A stretch of 64,000 bases of DNA from Mesorhizobium sp. B2-8-5 (GCF_006440675.2 NZ_CP083951.1:4373501-4437500); one strand, 5' to 3'. Shown: positions 17,321 through 27,864, counted from the stretch's first letter. The notes: a model not told the origin generated them from the letters alone. Translations and numbers: made by a program.

Positions 17321-17448
17321 CTTCAACTCAATGCACGGCCGGCAAACCAAGCTCGTCCCATCTTTCCCTAGGGATCGGATCGCCGGCCAGGAATTCGAAG
17401 CCGACGACGCTTTCGCGACGAAGCGTGCCGACCGCCGGGCCGCGCAAC

Positions 17449-18759
17449 TCAGCTGCTCCGTTCGCCGCGCAGCTTTGCCCAGTATTCCAACCGCTTGCGG
17501 ATATCGCGCTCGAAACCGCGCTCCGGCGGATCGTAGAAAGTGCGCCGGCCCATTTTCTCCGGAAAATAGTCCTGGCCCGAAAACGCGTCCGGCTCGTCAT
17601 GGTCGTAGCGATAGCCGGCGCCGTAATCCTCCTGCTTCATCAACTTGGTCGGCGCATTGAGGATGTGTTTGGGCGGCAGCAGCGAGCCGAACTCCTTGGC
17701 GGCCGCGGTCGCAGCCTTGAAGGCGGTGTAGACAGCGTTCGATTTCGGCGCTGTGGCCAGATAGACAGTGGCTTGGGCGAAGGCGAGTTCGCCCTCGGGC
17801 GAACCAAGATAGTCATAGGCGTCCTTGGCCGCATTGGCGACGACAAGCGCCTGTGGATCGGCGAGCCCGATATCCTCCACTGCCATGCGCACGAGCCGGC
17901 GGCCGAGATAGAGCGGATCCTCGCCGGCATCGAACATGCGGGCAAGATAGTAGAGCGCGGCATCCGGATCGGAGCCGCGCACCGATTTATGCAGCGCCGA
18001 GATCAGATTGTAATGGCCGTCCTGGCCTTTGTCGTAGATCGGGGCGCGGCGCTGGATGACGCGCTGCAGGCCCTCCGGGCCGAACACCTCGCCTTTCTTG
18101 GCGGCGCGCCAGACTTCCTCGGCCAGCGTCAGCGAGGCGCGGCCGTCGCCATCCGCCATGCGGATCAGCATCGCGCGCGCTTCTTCGTCGAGCGGCAGCG
18201 CCCTGCCCTCGGTTTCTTCCGCCCGGGCCAGAAGCTTGGCGATGCTTTCCTCGCCCAGCGAACGGAACACCAACACACGCGCTCGCGACAGAAGTGCTGC
18301 ATTCAACTCAAAGGACGGGTTCTCTGTCGTGGCGCCGACCAGCACCACGGTGCCGTCTTCCATCACCGGCAAAAAACCGTCCTGCTGGGCGCGGTTGAAG
18401 CGATGGATCTCGTCGACAAAGAGCAGCGTCTGGCGGCCATTGGCGCGCCTCAGCTTCGCTGCCTCGAACACTTTCTTGAGGTCCGCGACACCGGAAAACA
18501 CAGCCGAAATCTGCTCAAAGGCAAGATTGGTCTCGCCGGCGAGCAGCCGCGCCACCGTCGTCTTGCCGGTGCCGGGCGGCCCCCAGAAGATCATCGAGCC
18601 GAGCGAACCGGAATCGATCAACCTCGTCAGGGCGCCGTCGGGACCCGTCAGATGCTCCTGGCCCACGACCTCGCCGAGGTTTTTGGGGCGCAACCGGTCG
18701 GCAAGCGGTCGCCCGGGCGCCACTTTCTCCGGTTCATCGGAACTGAACAGATCGGCCAT
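17449..18759 (-). CDS. rarA: Replication-associated recombination protein A (AAA+ ATPase)
   Basis: The 436-residue protein belongs to the RarA/MgsA/WRNIP1 family, which acts at stalled replication forks. It starts with a short SSB-binding-type tail, then LADRLRPKNLGEVVGQEHL. Walker A is GPPGTGKTT (residues 60-68), Walker B is LLFVDEIHRF, and the sensor region GATTENPSFELN follows. The C-terminal part has the tetramerisation signature (SALHKSVRGSDPDAALYYLARM). It lies 47 bases downstream of the DegP-type gene, probably one operon. Confidence 0.95.
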   Translation of the reverse strand: MADLFSSDEPEKVAPGRPLADRLRPKNLGEVVGQEHLTGPDGALTRLIDSGSLGSMIFWGPPGTGKTTVARLLAGETNLAFEQISAVFSGVADLKKVFEAAKLRRANGRQTLLFVDEIHRFNRAQQDGFLPVMEDGTVVLVGATTENPSFELNAALLSRARVLVFRSLGEESIAKLLARAEETEGRALPLDEEARAMLIRMADGDGRASLTLAEEVWRAAKKGEVFGPEGLQRVIQRRAPIYDKGQDGHYNLISALHKSVRGSDPDAALYYLARMFDAGEDPLYLGRRLVRMAVEDIGLADPQALVVANAAKDAYDYLGSPEGELAFAQATVYLATAPKSNAVYTAFKAATAAAKEFGSLLPPKHILNAPTKLMKQEDYGAGYRYDHDEPDAFSGQDYFPEKMGRRTFYDPPERGFERDIRKRLEYWAKLRGERSS

Positions 18760-18806
18760 GCAAGTCTTTTGGTTGAAAAGCGATCTTCAAAGATGGGAAG
18801 ACCGCC

Positions 18807-20294
18807 TCAATAGCGCAACACCTGGCGCAGTATCTGCCCGCCGCGCTCGACGGTAAAGCGCCACCAGCGCGTGTCCTGCTGAGCAACCTGCGCCAGCGTC
18901 GCCGCAGTGTCGATGGTGGTGCCGTTGACCTCGCGCACGATATCGCCGGGCTGGAAGCCGAAATCGGCGGCCGGCGAATCGCGGCTGATATCGATGACGG
19001 TGACGCCCTTGATATCCGTGCGAAGGCCAAGGCGCTGGGCAAGCCGGGGCGACAGCTCCGTGACCTTGGCGCCGGAAAAGGGACTGCGACCGCGCAAGGT
19101 GACTTCGCTGGGCTTGGCGCCTTCCGGCGCGCGCTCCAGCGGAATCTCCAACGTCGCCTGCTGCCCTTTGCTCAGCACGGCAAACGTCGCCTTGGTGCCG
19201 ATCGACAGCGTCGCCATGCGGTAGTCGAGTGCCTCGATGCTTTCGACCGGCGTGTTGTTGAGCGACAGGATGACGTCGCCAGGCTTCAAGCCGGCCTTGC
19301 CCGCGGGCCCGGTCGCGTCCACGGACGACACCAGGGCGCCGGTCGGCTTCTCCATGCCGAGAGATTCGGCGATCTGCGGCGTCACCATTTCGAACTCGGC
19401 GCCGATATAGGGGCGCTCGAAGAAGTCGAGCCCGGCCTTGGCGGCGTCGGCAAAGGCGCGCACCATGTTCGAGGGAATGGCGAAGCCGATGCCGATCGAG
19501 CCGCCGCTGCGGCTGTAGATCGCGGTGTTGATGCCGACCAGCTGGCCGCCCATGTTGATCAGCGCGCCGCCCGAATTGCCGGGATTGATGGCCGCATCGG
19601 TCTGGATGAAATAGCCCGAATCGGAGACGCCGATATGGCTGCGGGCAAGCGCCGAGACGATGCCACTGGTGGTGGTCTGGCCGACGCCGAACGGGTTGCC
19701 GATGGCGAGCACCAGGTCGCCGACCTCGAGCGCGTCGGAATCGCCGATGGCGATCACCGGGAACGGCTTGTCGGCCGAGATCTTGAGCACGGCGAGATCG
19801 AGCGTCTCGTCCTTGAGCATGACCTTGGAGGTGAACTCGCGTCCGTCGGCGGTCGCGACCTTCACCTCGTCGGCGTCCTTGATGACGTGGAAGTTGGTGA
19901 CGATGACGCCGCTCGGATCGACCAGCACGCCCGAGCCCAGCGAGGACTGCGCGCGGGGCTGGGCGCGGCCGAAGAATTCCTCGAAGAAGGGATCGCCCTC
20001 GAAAGGCGACGTCACCTTTGCGGTCTGCGAGGCATAGACATTCACCACGGCCGGGGCCGTCTGCTTGACCAGCGGCGCGAAGGAGAGCTGCACCTCCTCG
20101 CGGCCGAACGGCACGCGCTTGTCGGGGCCGGACGTGCCGTTCTCGCCTTCGACGCCATGCAGGAGATCGGTCAGCACATCGGAGAGGCCCGGATCGGCCG
20201 GCTTGGCGGCATCCTCGGCAAAAGCCTGTCTTGCGGCCGGTGCCGCGGCGAAGACCGCCAGCGCGGCAACAAGAAACAGTCGTTTGAGGTGCAT
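18807..20294 (-). CDS. degP: DegP/HtrA-family periplasmic serine endoprotease
   Basis: The 495-residue Do-type protease degrades or refolds damaged envelope proteins. A signal peptide covers roughly residues 1-26 (LFLVAALAVFAAAPAARQAFA). The triad is His136 (VTNFHVIKD), Asp166 (TLDLAVL) and Ser241 (NPGNSGGAL), followed by two PDZ domains (from about 280 and 400). I chose the ATG behind GGAGGGATTCGAGA; longer in-frame readings lack a signal peptide. A GCGAC-ACTT-GTCGC repeat lies upstream near 20365. Confidence 0.93.
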   Translation of the reverse strand: MHLKRLFLVAALAVFAAAPAARQAFAEDAAKPADPGLSDVLTDLLHGVEGENGTSGPDKRVPFGREEVQLSFAPLVKQTAPAVVNVYASQTAKVTSPFEGDPFFEEFFGRAQPRAQSSLGSGVLVDPSGVIVTNFHVIKDADEVKVATADGREFTSKVMLKDETLDLAVLKISADKPFPVIAIGDSDALEVGDLVLAIGNPFGVGQTTTSGIVSALARSHIGVSDSGYFIQTDAAINPGNSGGALINMGGQLVGINTAIYSRSGGSIGIGFAIPSNMVRAFADAAKAGLDFFERPYIGAEFEMVTPQIAESLGMEKPTGALVSSVDATGPAGKAGLKPGDVILSLNNTPVESIEALDYRMATLSIGTKATFAVLSKGQQATLEIPLERAPEGAKPSEVTLRGRSPFSGAKVTELSPRLAQRLGLRTDIKGVTVIDISRDSPAADFGFQPGDIVREVNGTTIDTAATLAQVAQQDTRWWRFTVERGGQILRQVLRY

Positions 20295-20437
20295 TCTCGA
20301 ATCCCTCCAGATCGGGCGCCATTGTCCTGACGATTGTGCAGAATGAAAGGCTAATGCACACAAATGCGACACTTGTCGCGCAAAAGCGTTCGCGCAAGGG
20401 CGAAAAATCTGCACGCCTGCCGCCCCTCCGGCAAATG

Positions 20438-20462
20438 CAAAAAGGGGCCCGCAGGCCCCTTG
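20438..20462 (-). terminator. Terminator of the ribosomal super-operon after rplQ
   Basis: On the minus strand AAGGGGCC-TGCG-GGCCCCTT is followed by TTT. It lies 25 bases beyond the rplQ stop and would end the long rpsL-to-rplQ transcript. Confidence 0.85.
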
Positions 20463-20487
20463 AAGTCATTGACGAAAACGCTTGACC

Positions 20488-20919
20488 TCAGGCGGCTGCG
20501 GCTTCCTCGTTGGCGCCCTCGGCCTCGAGGCGGGCGCGGTCGGCGGCGCCCTTGGCCGAGGTGTCGCGGTCGACGAATTCGATGACCGCCATCGCGGCGT
20601 TGTCGCCCTTGCGGAAGCCCGCCTTCATGATGCGCAGATAGCCGCCGTTGCGGGTGGCGTAGCGCGGGGCGAGGGTTTCGAACAGGCGCTTGACGACGCC
20701 TTCATTGCCGATCTGGGCGATGACCTGACGACGGGCGTGCAGGTCGCCGCGCTTGCCGAGCGTGACGAGCTTCTCGACGATCGGACGCAGGTCCTTCGCC
20801 TTCGGCAGGGTGGTGAGGATCTGCTCGTGCTCGATCAGAGACACGGCGAGGTTGGCGAACATTGACTTGCGGTGGCTTACGCTGCGGGCGAAGCGACGGC
20901 CTTTGAAACCGTGGCGCAT
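20488..20919 (-). CDS. rplQ: Ribosomal protein L17
   Basis: The 143-residue large-subunit protein begins with the highly conserved [20 protein letters not shown] and contains [17 protein letters not shown]. The C-terminus carries an Ala/Glu-rich extension beyond the bacterial core, common in alphaproteobacteria. It is the last gene of the alpha operon, 104 bases after rpoA, and is closed by a terminator. Confidence 0.97.
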   Translation of the reverse strand: MRHGFKGRRFARSVSHRKSMFANLAVSLIEHEQILTTLPKAKDLRPIVEKLVTLGKRGDLHARRQVIAQIGNEGVVKRLFETLAPRYATRNGGYLRIMKAGFRKGDNAAMAVIEFVDRDTSAKGAADRARLEAEGANEEAAAA

Positions 20920-21023
20920 GGCTCTTTTCCTTCTTCAGTTGCTCAAGAGGCCACGGCCTCTGATGGTTTTCCGCATGACCGTCGGATCGAGCGGCTCTCG
21001 CCGCCGATCCTTGGAATTCATGC

Positions 21024-22034
21024 TCAATATTGGTCTTCGTAACGCTTGGCGAGGTCTTCGATGTTTTCCGGCGGCCAGTCCGGCACTTCCATGCCGAGAT
21101 GGAGGCCCATGGCCGCCAGCACTTCCTTGATCTCGTTCAGCGACTTGCGGCCGAAGTTCGGGGTGCGCAGCATCTCGGCTTCGGTCTTCTGGATCAGGTC
21201 GCCGATATAGACGATGTTGTCGTTCTTCAGGCAGTTGGCCGAACGCACCGAAAGCTCGAGCTCGTCGACCTTCTTGAGCAGCGCCGGGTTGAAGGCGAGC
21301 TCGGTGACGGCTTCGGCGGCGACTTCCTTCTGCGGCTCGTCGAAGTTGACGAAGAGCGCAAGCTGGTCCTGCAGGATGCGGGCGGCGAAAGCCACCGCGT
21401 CCTCGCCCGAGATCGAGCCGTTGGTCTCGATGGTCATGGTCAGCTTGTCGTAGTCGAGCACCTGGCCCTCGCGGGTGTTCTCGACCTTGTAGGAGACCTT
21501 CTTGACCGGCGAGTAGAGGCTGTCGACCGGGATCAGGCCGATCGGCGCGTCCTCGGCGCGGTTGCGCTCTGCCGGCACATAGCCCTTGCCCGTGTCGACG
21601 GTGAACTCCATGCGGATCTCGGCGCCCTCGTCCAGCGTGCAGATCACGTGGTCGGGGTTGAGGATCTCGACGTCGCCCACGGTCTGGATGTCGCCGGCGA
21701 GCACGGCGCCCGGGCCCTGCTTGCGAACGACCATGCGCTTGGGACCATCGCCTTCCATGCGGATGGCGATTTCCTTGATGTTGAGCACGATGTCGGTCAC
21801 GTCCTCGCGCACGCCGGCGATGGACGAGAATTCATGCAGCACGCCGTCGATCTGCACGGCGGTGACGGCCGCGCCGCGCAGCGAAGACAAAAGCACGCGC
21901 CGCAGCGCGTTGCCCAGCGTCAAGCCAAAGCCGCGCTCGAGCGGCTCGGCCACCAGCGTGGTCAGCGTCTTCTTCTTCGACGAGAACTCGATCTTGTTCG
22001 GCTTGATCAGTTCCTGCCAGTTTTTCTGGATCAT
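21024..22034 (-). CDS. rpoA: RNA polymerase alpha subunit
   Basis: The 336-residue protein has the assembly domain at the N-terminus ([25 protein letters not shown]) and, after a linker, the C-terminal domain that contacts UP elements and activators ([21 protein letters not shown], with the conserved Arg; [16 protein letters not shown]). The chosen ATG (MIQKNWQEL) is the standard start; an in-frame upstream start would add 17 residues not seen in the family. It lies between rpsK and rplQ. Confidence 0.98.
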   Translation of the reverse strand: MIQKNWQELIKPNKIEFSSKKKTLTTLVAEPLERGFGLTLGNALRRVLLSSLRGAAVTAVQIDGVLHEFSSIAGVREDVTDIVLNIKEIAIRMEGDGPKRMVVRKQGPGAVLAGDIQTVGDVEILNPDHVICTLDEGAEIRMEFTVDTGKGYVPAERNRAEDAPIGLIPVDSLYSPVKKVSYKVENTREGQVLDYDKLTMTIETNGSISGEDAVAFAARILQDQLALFVNFDEPQKEVAAEAVTELAFNPALLKKVDELELSVRSANCLKNDNIVYIGDLIQKTEAEMLRTPNFGRKSLNEIKEVLAAMGLHLGMEVPDWPPENIEDLAKRYEDQY

Positions 22035-22131
22035 AAATGTCTTCCTTCCTTTGCCCCGCCACCATCCAATCGTGGCGGGCGACACGGAAAACCGCGGAGG
22101 AACGCCATGGCGTTCGCGCGGCGCTTAAAAA

Positions 22132-22521
22132 TCAGACGCGGCGCTTCTTGCGCGGACGGCAGCCATTGTGCGGGATCGGCGTCACGTCACGGATCGAGGT
22201 GATGGTGAAGCCCGCCGCCTGCAGCGCGCGGAGCGCCGATTCACGGCCGGAGCCGGGTCCGCAGACCTCGACCTCGAGCATGCGCATACCGTGTTCCTGG
22301 GCCTTCTTGGCGACGTCCTCGGCAGCCATCTGGGCGGCGAACGGGGTCGACTTGCGCGAACCCTTGAAACCTTGCGCGCCAGCCGACGACCAGGCAATCG
22401 AATTGCCCTGCGCGTCGGTGATGGTGATCATGGTGTTGTTGAAGGTCGAATTGACGTGGGCAACGCCCGACGAAATGTTCTTGCGTTCGCGACGGCGAAC
22501 ACGAGCGGCTTCCTTGGCCAT
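22132..22521 (-). CDS. rpsK: Ribosomal protein S11
   Basis: The 129-residue small-subunit platform protein has [20 protein letters not shown] and the invariant C-terminus [12 protein letters not shown]. It lies between rpsM and rpoA; the gap to rpsM carries an unusual repeat structure. Confidence 0.98.
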   Translation of the reverse strand: MAKEAARVRRRERKNISSGVAHVNSTFNNTMITITDAQGNSIAWSSAGAQGFKGSRKSTPFAAQMAAEDVAKKAQEHGMRMLEVEVCGPGSGRESALRALQAAGFTITSIRDVTPIPHNGCRPRKKRRV

Positions 22522-22577
22522 GGTAGTCCTTTCAGTTGATCTCTACACCGCCGTAATGCCAGCGGCTCCACCTTGGG

Positions 22578-22632
22578 AAGGCAGTAGGGGAGTAAGGCAG
22601 TGCCTTACTGCCCTACTCCCTTACTCCCCTAA
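22578..22632. repeat. Octamer-repeat hairpin between rpsM and rpsK
   Basis: Plus-strand units CCTTACTG, CCCTACTC, CCTTACTC and CCCTAA follow one another and pair with the inverse series GGCAGTAGG/GGAGTAAGG just upstream. AGTAAGGC-AGT-GCCTTACT (22591-22609) forms the core. The structure ends at the rpsM stop codon. There is no T run, so processing or partial attenuation is more likely than termination. Confidence 0.75.
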
Positions 22633-22633
22633 A

Positions 22634-23002
22634 TTACTTCTTCTTGCCGGCGATCGCCTTGGCCGGACCCTTGCGGGTGCGCGCATTGGTATGCGTGCGC
22701 TGGCCGCGGACCGGCAGCGAGCGGCGGTGACGCAGGCCGCGGTAGCAGCCGAGGTCCATGAGCCGCTTGATGTTCATCGAGACTTCGCGGCGCAGGTCGC
22801 CTTCGACCTGGTAATCGCGGTCGATCGCCTCGCGGATCTGCAACACTTCCGCGTCGGTCAGCTGGTTGACACGGCGGTCCGCCGGGATGCCGACCTTGTC
22901 GACGATCTCCTGGGCAAACTTCTTGCCGATGCCGTGAATGTACTGAAGCGCGATGACGACGCGCTTGTTAGTCGGAATGTTGACGCCGGCTATACGAGCC
23001 AT
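22634..23002 (-). CDS. rpsM: Ribosomal protein S13
   Basis: The 122-residue head protein starts [15 protein letters not shown] and ends with the tRNA-contacting basic tail ([23 protein letters not shown]). The start matches the family; an upstream in-frame extension lacks similarity. It follows adk by 210 bases. Confidence 0.97.
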   Translation of the reverse strand: MARIAGVNIPTNKRVVIALQYIHGIGKKFAQEIVDKVGIPADRRVNQLTDAEVLQIREAIDRDYQVEGDLRREVSMNIKRLMDLGCYRGLRHRRSLPVRGQRTHTNARTRKGPAKAIAGKKK

Positions 23003-23212
23003 TTTCTTCTCTTTCTCCATGTGGGCCGGGCATGCCCGGCGCTGTCGAAGTTGCCCCGCGTCCGGTGGAGGCCGGCCCTTGCGGGAGTTTCCTGGTTCAA
23101 AGCGACCGCCTTGCCCGCAAGGGCAAGCAAAGTCCATGCCTGATAGGAAGACGGGCCGCCATACCCCAACGGCCCACTTCAGTCAAGCGCAATCTTCAAT
23201 TGTCGGCCCGGC

Positions 23213-23803
23213 CTACTTCGCCGCAGCCGCGAGGACCTTGCCGATCTCGGCGGTCACGGCATCGATACTGGCCATGCCGTCGACGGTCTTGAGCTTGCCT
23301 TTGGCGTAGTAGTAGCCGATCAGCGGCGCCGTCTTCTTGTAGTATTCGCGCAGGCGTTCCTCGAACACCGCCGGGTTGTCGTCCTTGCGCACCGGCTGGC
23401 CGGCGGCCTTGGCATCTTCGGCGCGTTTGACGATTCGCCCAACCAGCGCCTTGTCATCGACGACGAGCTCGATGACGGTGTCGAGCGCCATGCCGCGCTC
23501 GGCGAGCATCGCCTCGACCGCGTCGGCCTGGACCAGCGTGCGCGGGTAACCGTCGAGGATGAAACCCTTGGCGCAATCCGGCTGATCGATGCGTTCGGCG
23601 ACGATGGCGTTGACGATCGCATCCGAGACCAGCTCACCAGCATCCATCACCGCCTTGGCACGCTTGCCGACCTCGGTTCCGGCCTGGACGGCGGCACGCA
23701 GCATGTCACCCGTCGAGAGCTGAGGGATGCCGTGTTTTTCTACCAGTCTTTGTGCTTGCGTCCCCTTGCCCGCTCCTGGCGGCCCAAGCAATATCAGCCT
23801 CAT
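23213..23803 (-). CDS. adk: Adenylate kinase
   Basis: The enzyme interconverts AMP, ADP and ATP. The P-loop is [14 protein letters not shown] (residues 7-16 core), the AMP-site region is [10 protein letters not shown], and FILDGYPRT is present. At 196 residues it is the short form with a reduced lid and no zinc cysteines, typical of alphaproteobacteria. Its ATG overlaps the secY stop (ATGA), so the two are translationally coupled. Confidence 0.97.
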   Translation of the reverse strand: MRLILLGPPGAGKGTQAQRLVEKHGIPQLSTGDMLRAAVQAGTEVGKRAKAVMDAGELVSDAIVNAIVAERIDQPDCAKGFILDGYPRTLVQADAVEAMLAERGMALDTVIELVVDDKALVGRIVKRAEDAKAAGQPVRKDDNPAVFEERLREYYKKTAPLIGYYYAKGKLKTVDGMASIDAVTAEIGKVLAAAAK

Positions 23804-25140
23804 CTGCTCCTCTTCCCCCCGCGCAACTTCGACTTCTTGATCAGGCCCTCATACTGGTGCGCGATCAGGTGACCCTGAATCTGCGCCACCGTGTCGAGCG
23901 TGACACTGACCACGATCAGAAGCGATGTGCCACCGAGGTAGAAAGGTACGCCAGTCGCCGAAATCAGGAACTCCGGCAGCAGACAGACCAGCACCAGGTA
24001 AATGGCGCCGATGACGGTTATGCGCGTCAGAACATAGTCGATATAGTCGGCGGTGCGCTCGCCCGGACGATAGCCCGGGATGAAGCCGGAGTGCTTCTTG
24101 AGCTGGTCGGCCGTGTCCTTCGGGTTGAAGACGATCGCCGTGTAGAAGAAGGCGAAGAAGACGATCATGCCCGCATAGAAGACCATGTAGAGCGGCTGGC
24201 CGTGGCCGAGCGAAGCGAGGATCGTGCTGGCCCAGGCCGGAAGGTTCGTCGTCTGCGAGAAGCCCGCGACCGTCGCCGGCAGAAGCAGCAGCGAGGACGC
24301 GAAGATCGGCGGGATGACGCCAGAGGTGTTGAGCTTCAGCGGCAGATGCGAGGTATCGCCCTGGAACATGCGGTTGCCGACCTGGCGCTTCGGATACTGG
24401 ATGAGCAGACGGCGCTGTGCGCGCTCGAAGAAAACGATGAGCGCGATGACGATGATGGCCAGCACGATGATCGCGAGGATGAGGCCCGTCGACAGCGCGC
24501 CGGTGCGGCCGAGTTCCAGCGTGCCGGAGATCGCGCGGGGCAGGCCGGCGACGATGCCGGAGAAGATGATCAGCGAAATGCCGTTGCCGATGCCGCGCGC
24601 GGTGATCTGCTCGCCGAGCCACATCAGGAACATGGTGCCGCCGACCAGCGTGACGACGGTCGAGATGCGGAAGAACATGCCGGGATCGTTGACGATGCCG
24701 TTGCCGCCCTCGAGGCCGATCGAAATGCCGTAGGCCTGGATCAGCGCCAGGAGCACGGTGCCGTAGCGCGTGTACTGGTTGATGATCTTGCGGCCCTGCT
24801 CGCCTTCCTTCTTCAGCGTTTCCAGCGAAGGGATGACCGAGGTCATCAGCTGCATGATGATGGAGGCGGAGATATAGGGCATGATGCCCAGCGCGAAGAT
24901 CGCCATGCGCTGCACGGCGCCGCCGGCGAACATGTTGAACATGCCGAGCACACCCTTGCTCTGCGAGGAGAAGGCTTGGGCGAAAGCGTCGGGATTGATG
25001 CCGGGAAGCGGGATATAGGTGCCGAGGCGGTAGACGAGCAGCGCGCCGATGGTGAACCAGATGCGCTTCTTGAGGTCCTCGGCCTTGGCGAAGGCCGCGA
25101 AATTCAGATTGGAGGCTAGTTGTTCAGCAGCCGAGGCCAT
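23800..25140 (-). CDS. secY: Protein translocase subunit SecY
   Basis: The 446-residue channel of the Sec translocon has ten membrane helices, the plug region and the conserved cytoplasmic loops ([23 protein letters not shown] in the middle; [20 protein letters not shown] later). It lies between rplO and adk as in other spc operons. The 258-base space to rplO is unusually long and holds an interspersed palindrome and a GC hairpin. Its partner secE is at 54.1 kb. Confidence 0.98.
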   Translation of the reverse strand: MASAAEQLASNLNFAAFAKAEDLKKRIWFTIGALLVYRLGTYIPLPGINPDAFAQAFSSQSKGVLGMFNMFAGGAVQRMAIFALGIMPYISASIIMQLMTSVIPSLETLKKEGEQGRKIINQYTRYGTVLLALIQAYGISIGLEGGNGIVNDPGMFFRISTVVTLVGGTMFLMWLGEQITARGIGNGISLIIFSGIVAGLPRAISGTLELGRTGALSTGLILAIIVLAIIVIALIVFFERAQRRLLIQYPKRQVGNRMFQGDTSHLPLKLNTSGVIPPIFASSLLLLPATVAGFSQTTNLPAWASTILASLGHGQPLYMVFYAGMIVFFAFFYTAIVFNPKDTADQLKKHSGFIPGYRPGERTADYIDYVLTRITVIGAIYLVLVCLLPEFLISATGVPFYLGGTSLLIVVSVTLDTVAQIQGHLIAHQYEGLIKKSKLRGGKRSR

Positions 25141-25160
25141 GCCTGATTCTCCGCTAGACC

Positions 25161-25203
25161 ATGATGCCGAAAAGTGTGGAGCGGTTTTCGGACGATATCA
25201 TGC
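25161..25203. repeat. Interspersed palindromic element, copy 2 (secY-rplO gap)
   Basis: ATGATGCCGAAAAGTGTGG and GCGGTTTTCGGACGATATCAT form an imperfect palindrome like those at 14201, 42083 and 55464. It sits within the spc operon and would be part of its mRNA. Confidence 0.75.
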
Positions 25204-25302
25204 TCTACTTCTTTTGATTTCCATGTCACGCTCGATGCCCGCAGCTCAGGCGGCGCGTGTCACCGAAGCTCACGAGATAAGCTCCGGACCGTAAACATGC
25301 AA

Positions 25303-25324
25303 GCGGCCGCGTTGACGCGGCCGC
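25303..25324. repeat. Perfect GC hairpin between rplO and secY
   Basis: GCGGCCGCGT-TG-ACGCGGCCGC forms a 10-base perfect stem just downstream of rplO on the transcript. It lacks a T run. It could be an mRNA processing or stability element between the ribosomal part and secY. Confidence 0.6.
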
Positions 25325-25398
25325 CCAATTCATCCGGTCAAAGCGCGGTTCGACGGAAAATGCGAAATCATCCCGGTCGGGCGCGCTTCAAATCGCCG

Positions 25399-25872
25399 TT
25401 ACTCGGCGGCGGCCGCTTCCGGCAGCTTCACCGAACCGCCGGCCTTCTCGATCTTCTCGATCGCGGCCTTGGAGGCGCCGGCGACGTCGAAGGAGAGCTT
25501 GGCCTTGAGTTCGCCGTCGGACAGCACGCGCACGCCGTCCTTGGCGCGGCGGATGACGCCGGCGGCAACCAGGGCCTCGGCCGTCACGGTCGCCTTGGCG
25601 TCGAGCTTCTTGGCATCGATCGCGGCCTGGATACGAGCCAGCGACACAACGGTGAAGCTCTTGGCGAAGATGTTGTTGAAGCCACGCTTCGGCAGGCGCC
25701 GGTAGAGCGGCATCTGGCCGCCCTCGAAGCCGTTGATGGCAACGCCCGAGCGGGCCTTCTGGCCCTTGACGCCGCGACCGGCCGTCTTGCCCGAGCCGGA
25801 GCCGATGCCGCGACCGAGGCGCTTCTTGGAGTGCGTGGCGCCGTCCTTGTCACGCAGATCGTTGAGTTTCAT
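25399..25872 (-). CDS. rplO: Ribosomal protein L15
   Basis: The 157-residue protein starts [22 protein letters not shown], with the Gly/Lys-rich [20 protein letters not shown] segment that enters the ribosome core. The C-terminal globular part ends [15 protein letters not shown]. It follows rpmD by 22 bases. Confidence 0.97.
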   Translation of the reverse strand: MKLNDLRDKDGATHSKKRLGRGIGSGSGKTAGRGVKGQKARSGVAINGFEGGQMPLYRRLPKRGFNNIFAKSFTVVSLARIQAAIDAKKLDAKATVTAEALVAAGVIRRAKDGVRVLSDGELKAKLSFDVAGASKAAIEKIEKAGGSVKLPEAAAAE

Positions 25873-25894
25873 GTTTCTTCTCCTGCGCTTCCGT

Positions 25895-26092
25895 TCAGGC
25901 CTCGTCCACGACGCGGACGAGGTGCTGGACGGCGGCGATCATGCCGCGCACCGAAGGGGTATCTTCCAGCGTGCGCCGCTTGTGCATCTTGTTCAGGCCG
26001 AGGCCGACCAGCGTCGCGCGCTGCTCCTTCGGCCGGCGGATCGGCGAGCCGATCTGCTCGACGGTGATGGTCTTGGTAGCTTTCTTGGCCAT
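25895..26092 (-). CDS. rpmD: Ribosomal protein L30
   Basis: The 65-residue short bacterial L30 has [24 protein letters not shown], the family core. It lies between rpsE and rplO as usual. Confidence 0.96.
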   Translation of the reverse strand: MAKKATKTITVEQIGSPIRRPKEQRATLVGLGLNKMHKRRTLEDTPSVRGMIAAVQHLVRVVDEA

Positions 26093-26117
26093 GGTCGAAA
26101 TCCCTGGTCAGCGTCGA

Positions 26118-26681
26118 CTATTCTTCAGCCGCAACGGCGGTGCCGCGGCGGGCCTGAAGGGTCGAGTACTTGATGCCGCGCGCGGCAGCCACATCCTTCG
26201 GATGCATCTGGCTCTTCAGCGCGTCGAAGGTGGCGCGAACCATGTTGTAGGGGTTCGACGACCCCATCGACTTGGCGACCACGTCATGCATGCCGAGCGT
26301 CTCGAAGACGGCGCGCATCGGGCCGCCGGCGATGATGCCGGTACCCTGCTTGGCGGCGCGCAGCAGAACGCGCCCAGCGCCCCAACGGCCCTCGACGTCG
26401 TGATGCAGCGTGCGGCCCGAACGCAGCGGCACGAAGATCATGTCGCGCTTGGCCGACTCGGTCGCCTTGCGGATCGCTTCCGGCACTTCGCGCGCCTTGC
26501 CGTGGCCGAAGCCGACGCGGCCCTTCTGGTCGCCGACGACGACGAGAGCGGCAAAGCCGAAACGACGGCCGCCCTTCACCACCTTGGCGACGCGGTTGAT
26601 GTGGACGAGCTTGTCCACCATGCCGTCGTCACGCTCTTCGCGCTCGCGGCCGCGGCCGCCTTCTCTACGTTCCTGTGCCAT
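26118..26681 (-). CDS. rpsE: Ribosomal protein S5
   Basis: The 187-residue protein has a charged Arg/Glu N-terminal extension, then the S5 domain ([21 protein letters not shown] and [21 protein letters not shown]) and the C-terminal [17 protein letters not shown]5 takes part in decoding fidelity. The gap to rplR upstream holds an interspersed palindrome. Confidence 0.97.
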   Translation of the reverse strand: MAQERREGGRGREREERDDGMVDKLVHINRVAKVVKGGRRFGFAALVVVGDQKGRVGFGHGKAREVPEAIRKATESAKRDMIFVPLRSGRTLHHDVEGRWGAGRVLLRAAKQGTGIIAGGPMRAVFETLGMHDVVAKSMGSSNPYNMVRATFDALKSQMHPKDVAAARGIKYSTLQARRGTAVAAEE

Positions 26682-26764
26682 ATCCTAGTCCTTGTTCTTT
26701 TCCGGAAGCACGGGTTGCTGTTTGCCGACGCCGCTTCGGGTCGTCAGCGGCGAATTTTTCCTTT

Positions 26765-26829
26765 GCATGATCTTATCCGAAAAGTCTGCAACTTTTCGCT
26801 GCGCGGACCTCCCGGTTCGGGATCATGCA
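26765..26829. repeat. Interspersed palindromic element, copy 3 (rplR-rpsE gap)
   Basis: GCATGATC at the left mirrors GATCATGC at the right; inside are CGAAAAG-TCTGCAA-CTTTTCG and CGGACCTCCCGG. It fills nearly half the 148-base space between rplR and rpsE. Confidence 0.75.
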
Positions 26830-27192
26830 TTAGAAGCTGAGACCGCCTTCGCGGGCAGCCTCGGCCAGCGCCTTGACGCGGCCATGATAGATGTACGGGC
26901 CGCGGTCGAAGACGACTTCCTTGACGCCTGCCTTCGTGGCACGCTCGGCGATCAGCTTGCCGACCGCGGCGGCGGCAGAGGTGTCGGCGCCGGTCTTGAG
27001 CGAACCCTTGAGGTCCTTCTCCAGCGTCGACGCGGCGGCCAGCGTGTGGCCGTTGGCATCGTCGATGACCTGGACGTAAATGTTCTTCGAGGTGCGGTGC
27101 ACCGAAAGCCGCGGACGCTCGCCGGCGACCTTCTTCAGCTGGCGGCGCACGCGCTGCGCGCGGCGTTGGATGGTTTCTTTGGGACTTGCCAT
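26830..27192 (-). CDS. rplR: Ribosomal protein L18
   Basis: The 120-residue 5S-rRNA-binding protein has [35 protein letters not shown] and the C-terminal [24 protein letters not shown]. It lies between rplF and rpsE; the interspersed palindrome at 26765 ends against its stop codon. Confidence 0.97.
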   Translation of the reverse strand: MASPKETIQRRAQRVRRQLKKVAGERPRLSVHRTSKNIYVQVIDDANGHTLAAASTLEKDLKGSLKTGADTSAAAAVGKLIAERATKAGVKEVVFDRGPYIYHGRVKALAEAAREGGLSF

Positions 27193-27297
27193 AATGTCAG
27201 TTCCTTGCCTTCAGAAAACGGGGGCAACCCTGTGCGGTAAGCCAAGCCTCCCGCGGCCGCTCCCCGCGGCGTTACACTTCTGCGGCTTGGCCCTTTG

Positions 27298-27318
27298 CGA
27301 AAAGTCTGCAGCTTTTCG
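27298..27318. repeat. Short hairpin between rplF and rplR
   Basis: CGAAAAG-TCTGCAG-CTTTTCG resembles the inner part of the element at 26765. GCCAAGCC near 27241 and GGCTTGGC near 27284 add a second pairing in the same 138-base gap. Confidence 0.55.
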
Positions 27319-27330
27319 GGGCCAGGCCTA

Positions 27331-27864
27331 TTACTTCTTCTTGCCTTCCTTGCGCACGATGCGCTCGTTGGCATAGCGCACGCCTTTGCCCTTGTAGGGC
27401 TCGGGGCCGCGATATTCGCGGATCTCGGCGGCGACCTGGCCAACCTGCTGCTTATCGATGCCCGAGACGGTGATTTCGGTCGGCTTCGGCACCGTAATGG
27501 TGATGCCCTGCGGCGTCTGATAAACCACGTCGTGGCTGAAGCCGAGCGCCAGCTGCAGGTTCTTGCCCTGCAACGCCGCGCGATAGCCGACGCCGGTGAT
27601 CTCGAGCTTCTTCTCGAAGCCGTCCCTCACGCCCTGCAAGATGTTGACGATCTGCGTGCGCGACATGCCCCACTTGGAGCGGGCGTTCTTGGTCTGGTCG
27701 CGCGGCTCGACGGAGATCTCGTTGTTCTCCATCTTCACCAGCACTTCGTCGTTCACCACGAACTTCAGCTCGCCCTTGGGGCCCTTCGCCGTCACGGTCT
27801 GGCCGTTGACGGACGCGGTCACGCCCTGCGGCAGCAAAACGGGTTTCTTTCCGATACGAGACAT
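27331..27864 (-). CDS. rplF: Ribosomal protein L6
   Basis: The 177-residue two-domain protein begins [15 protein letters not shown] and ends with the signature [24 protein letters not shown]. It is involved near the GTPase-associated centre. Its neighbours are rpsH upstream and rplR downstream. Confidence 0.97.
   Translation of the reverse strand: MSRIGKKPVLLPQGVTASVNGQTVTAKGPKGELKFVVNDEVLVKMENNEISVEPRDQTKNARSKWGMSRTQIVNILQGVRDGFEKKLEITGVGYRAALQGKNLQLALGFSHDVVYQTPQGITITVPKPTEITVSGIDKQQVGQVAAEIREYRGPEPYKGKGVRYANERIVRKEGKKK

Noticed and set aside
18787..20469. 560-codon minus-strand frame overlapping the DegP-type gene
   Set aside because: Arg-rich out-of-frame reading of degP; the true frame has the triad, PDZ domains and signal peptide.
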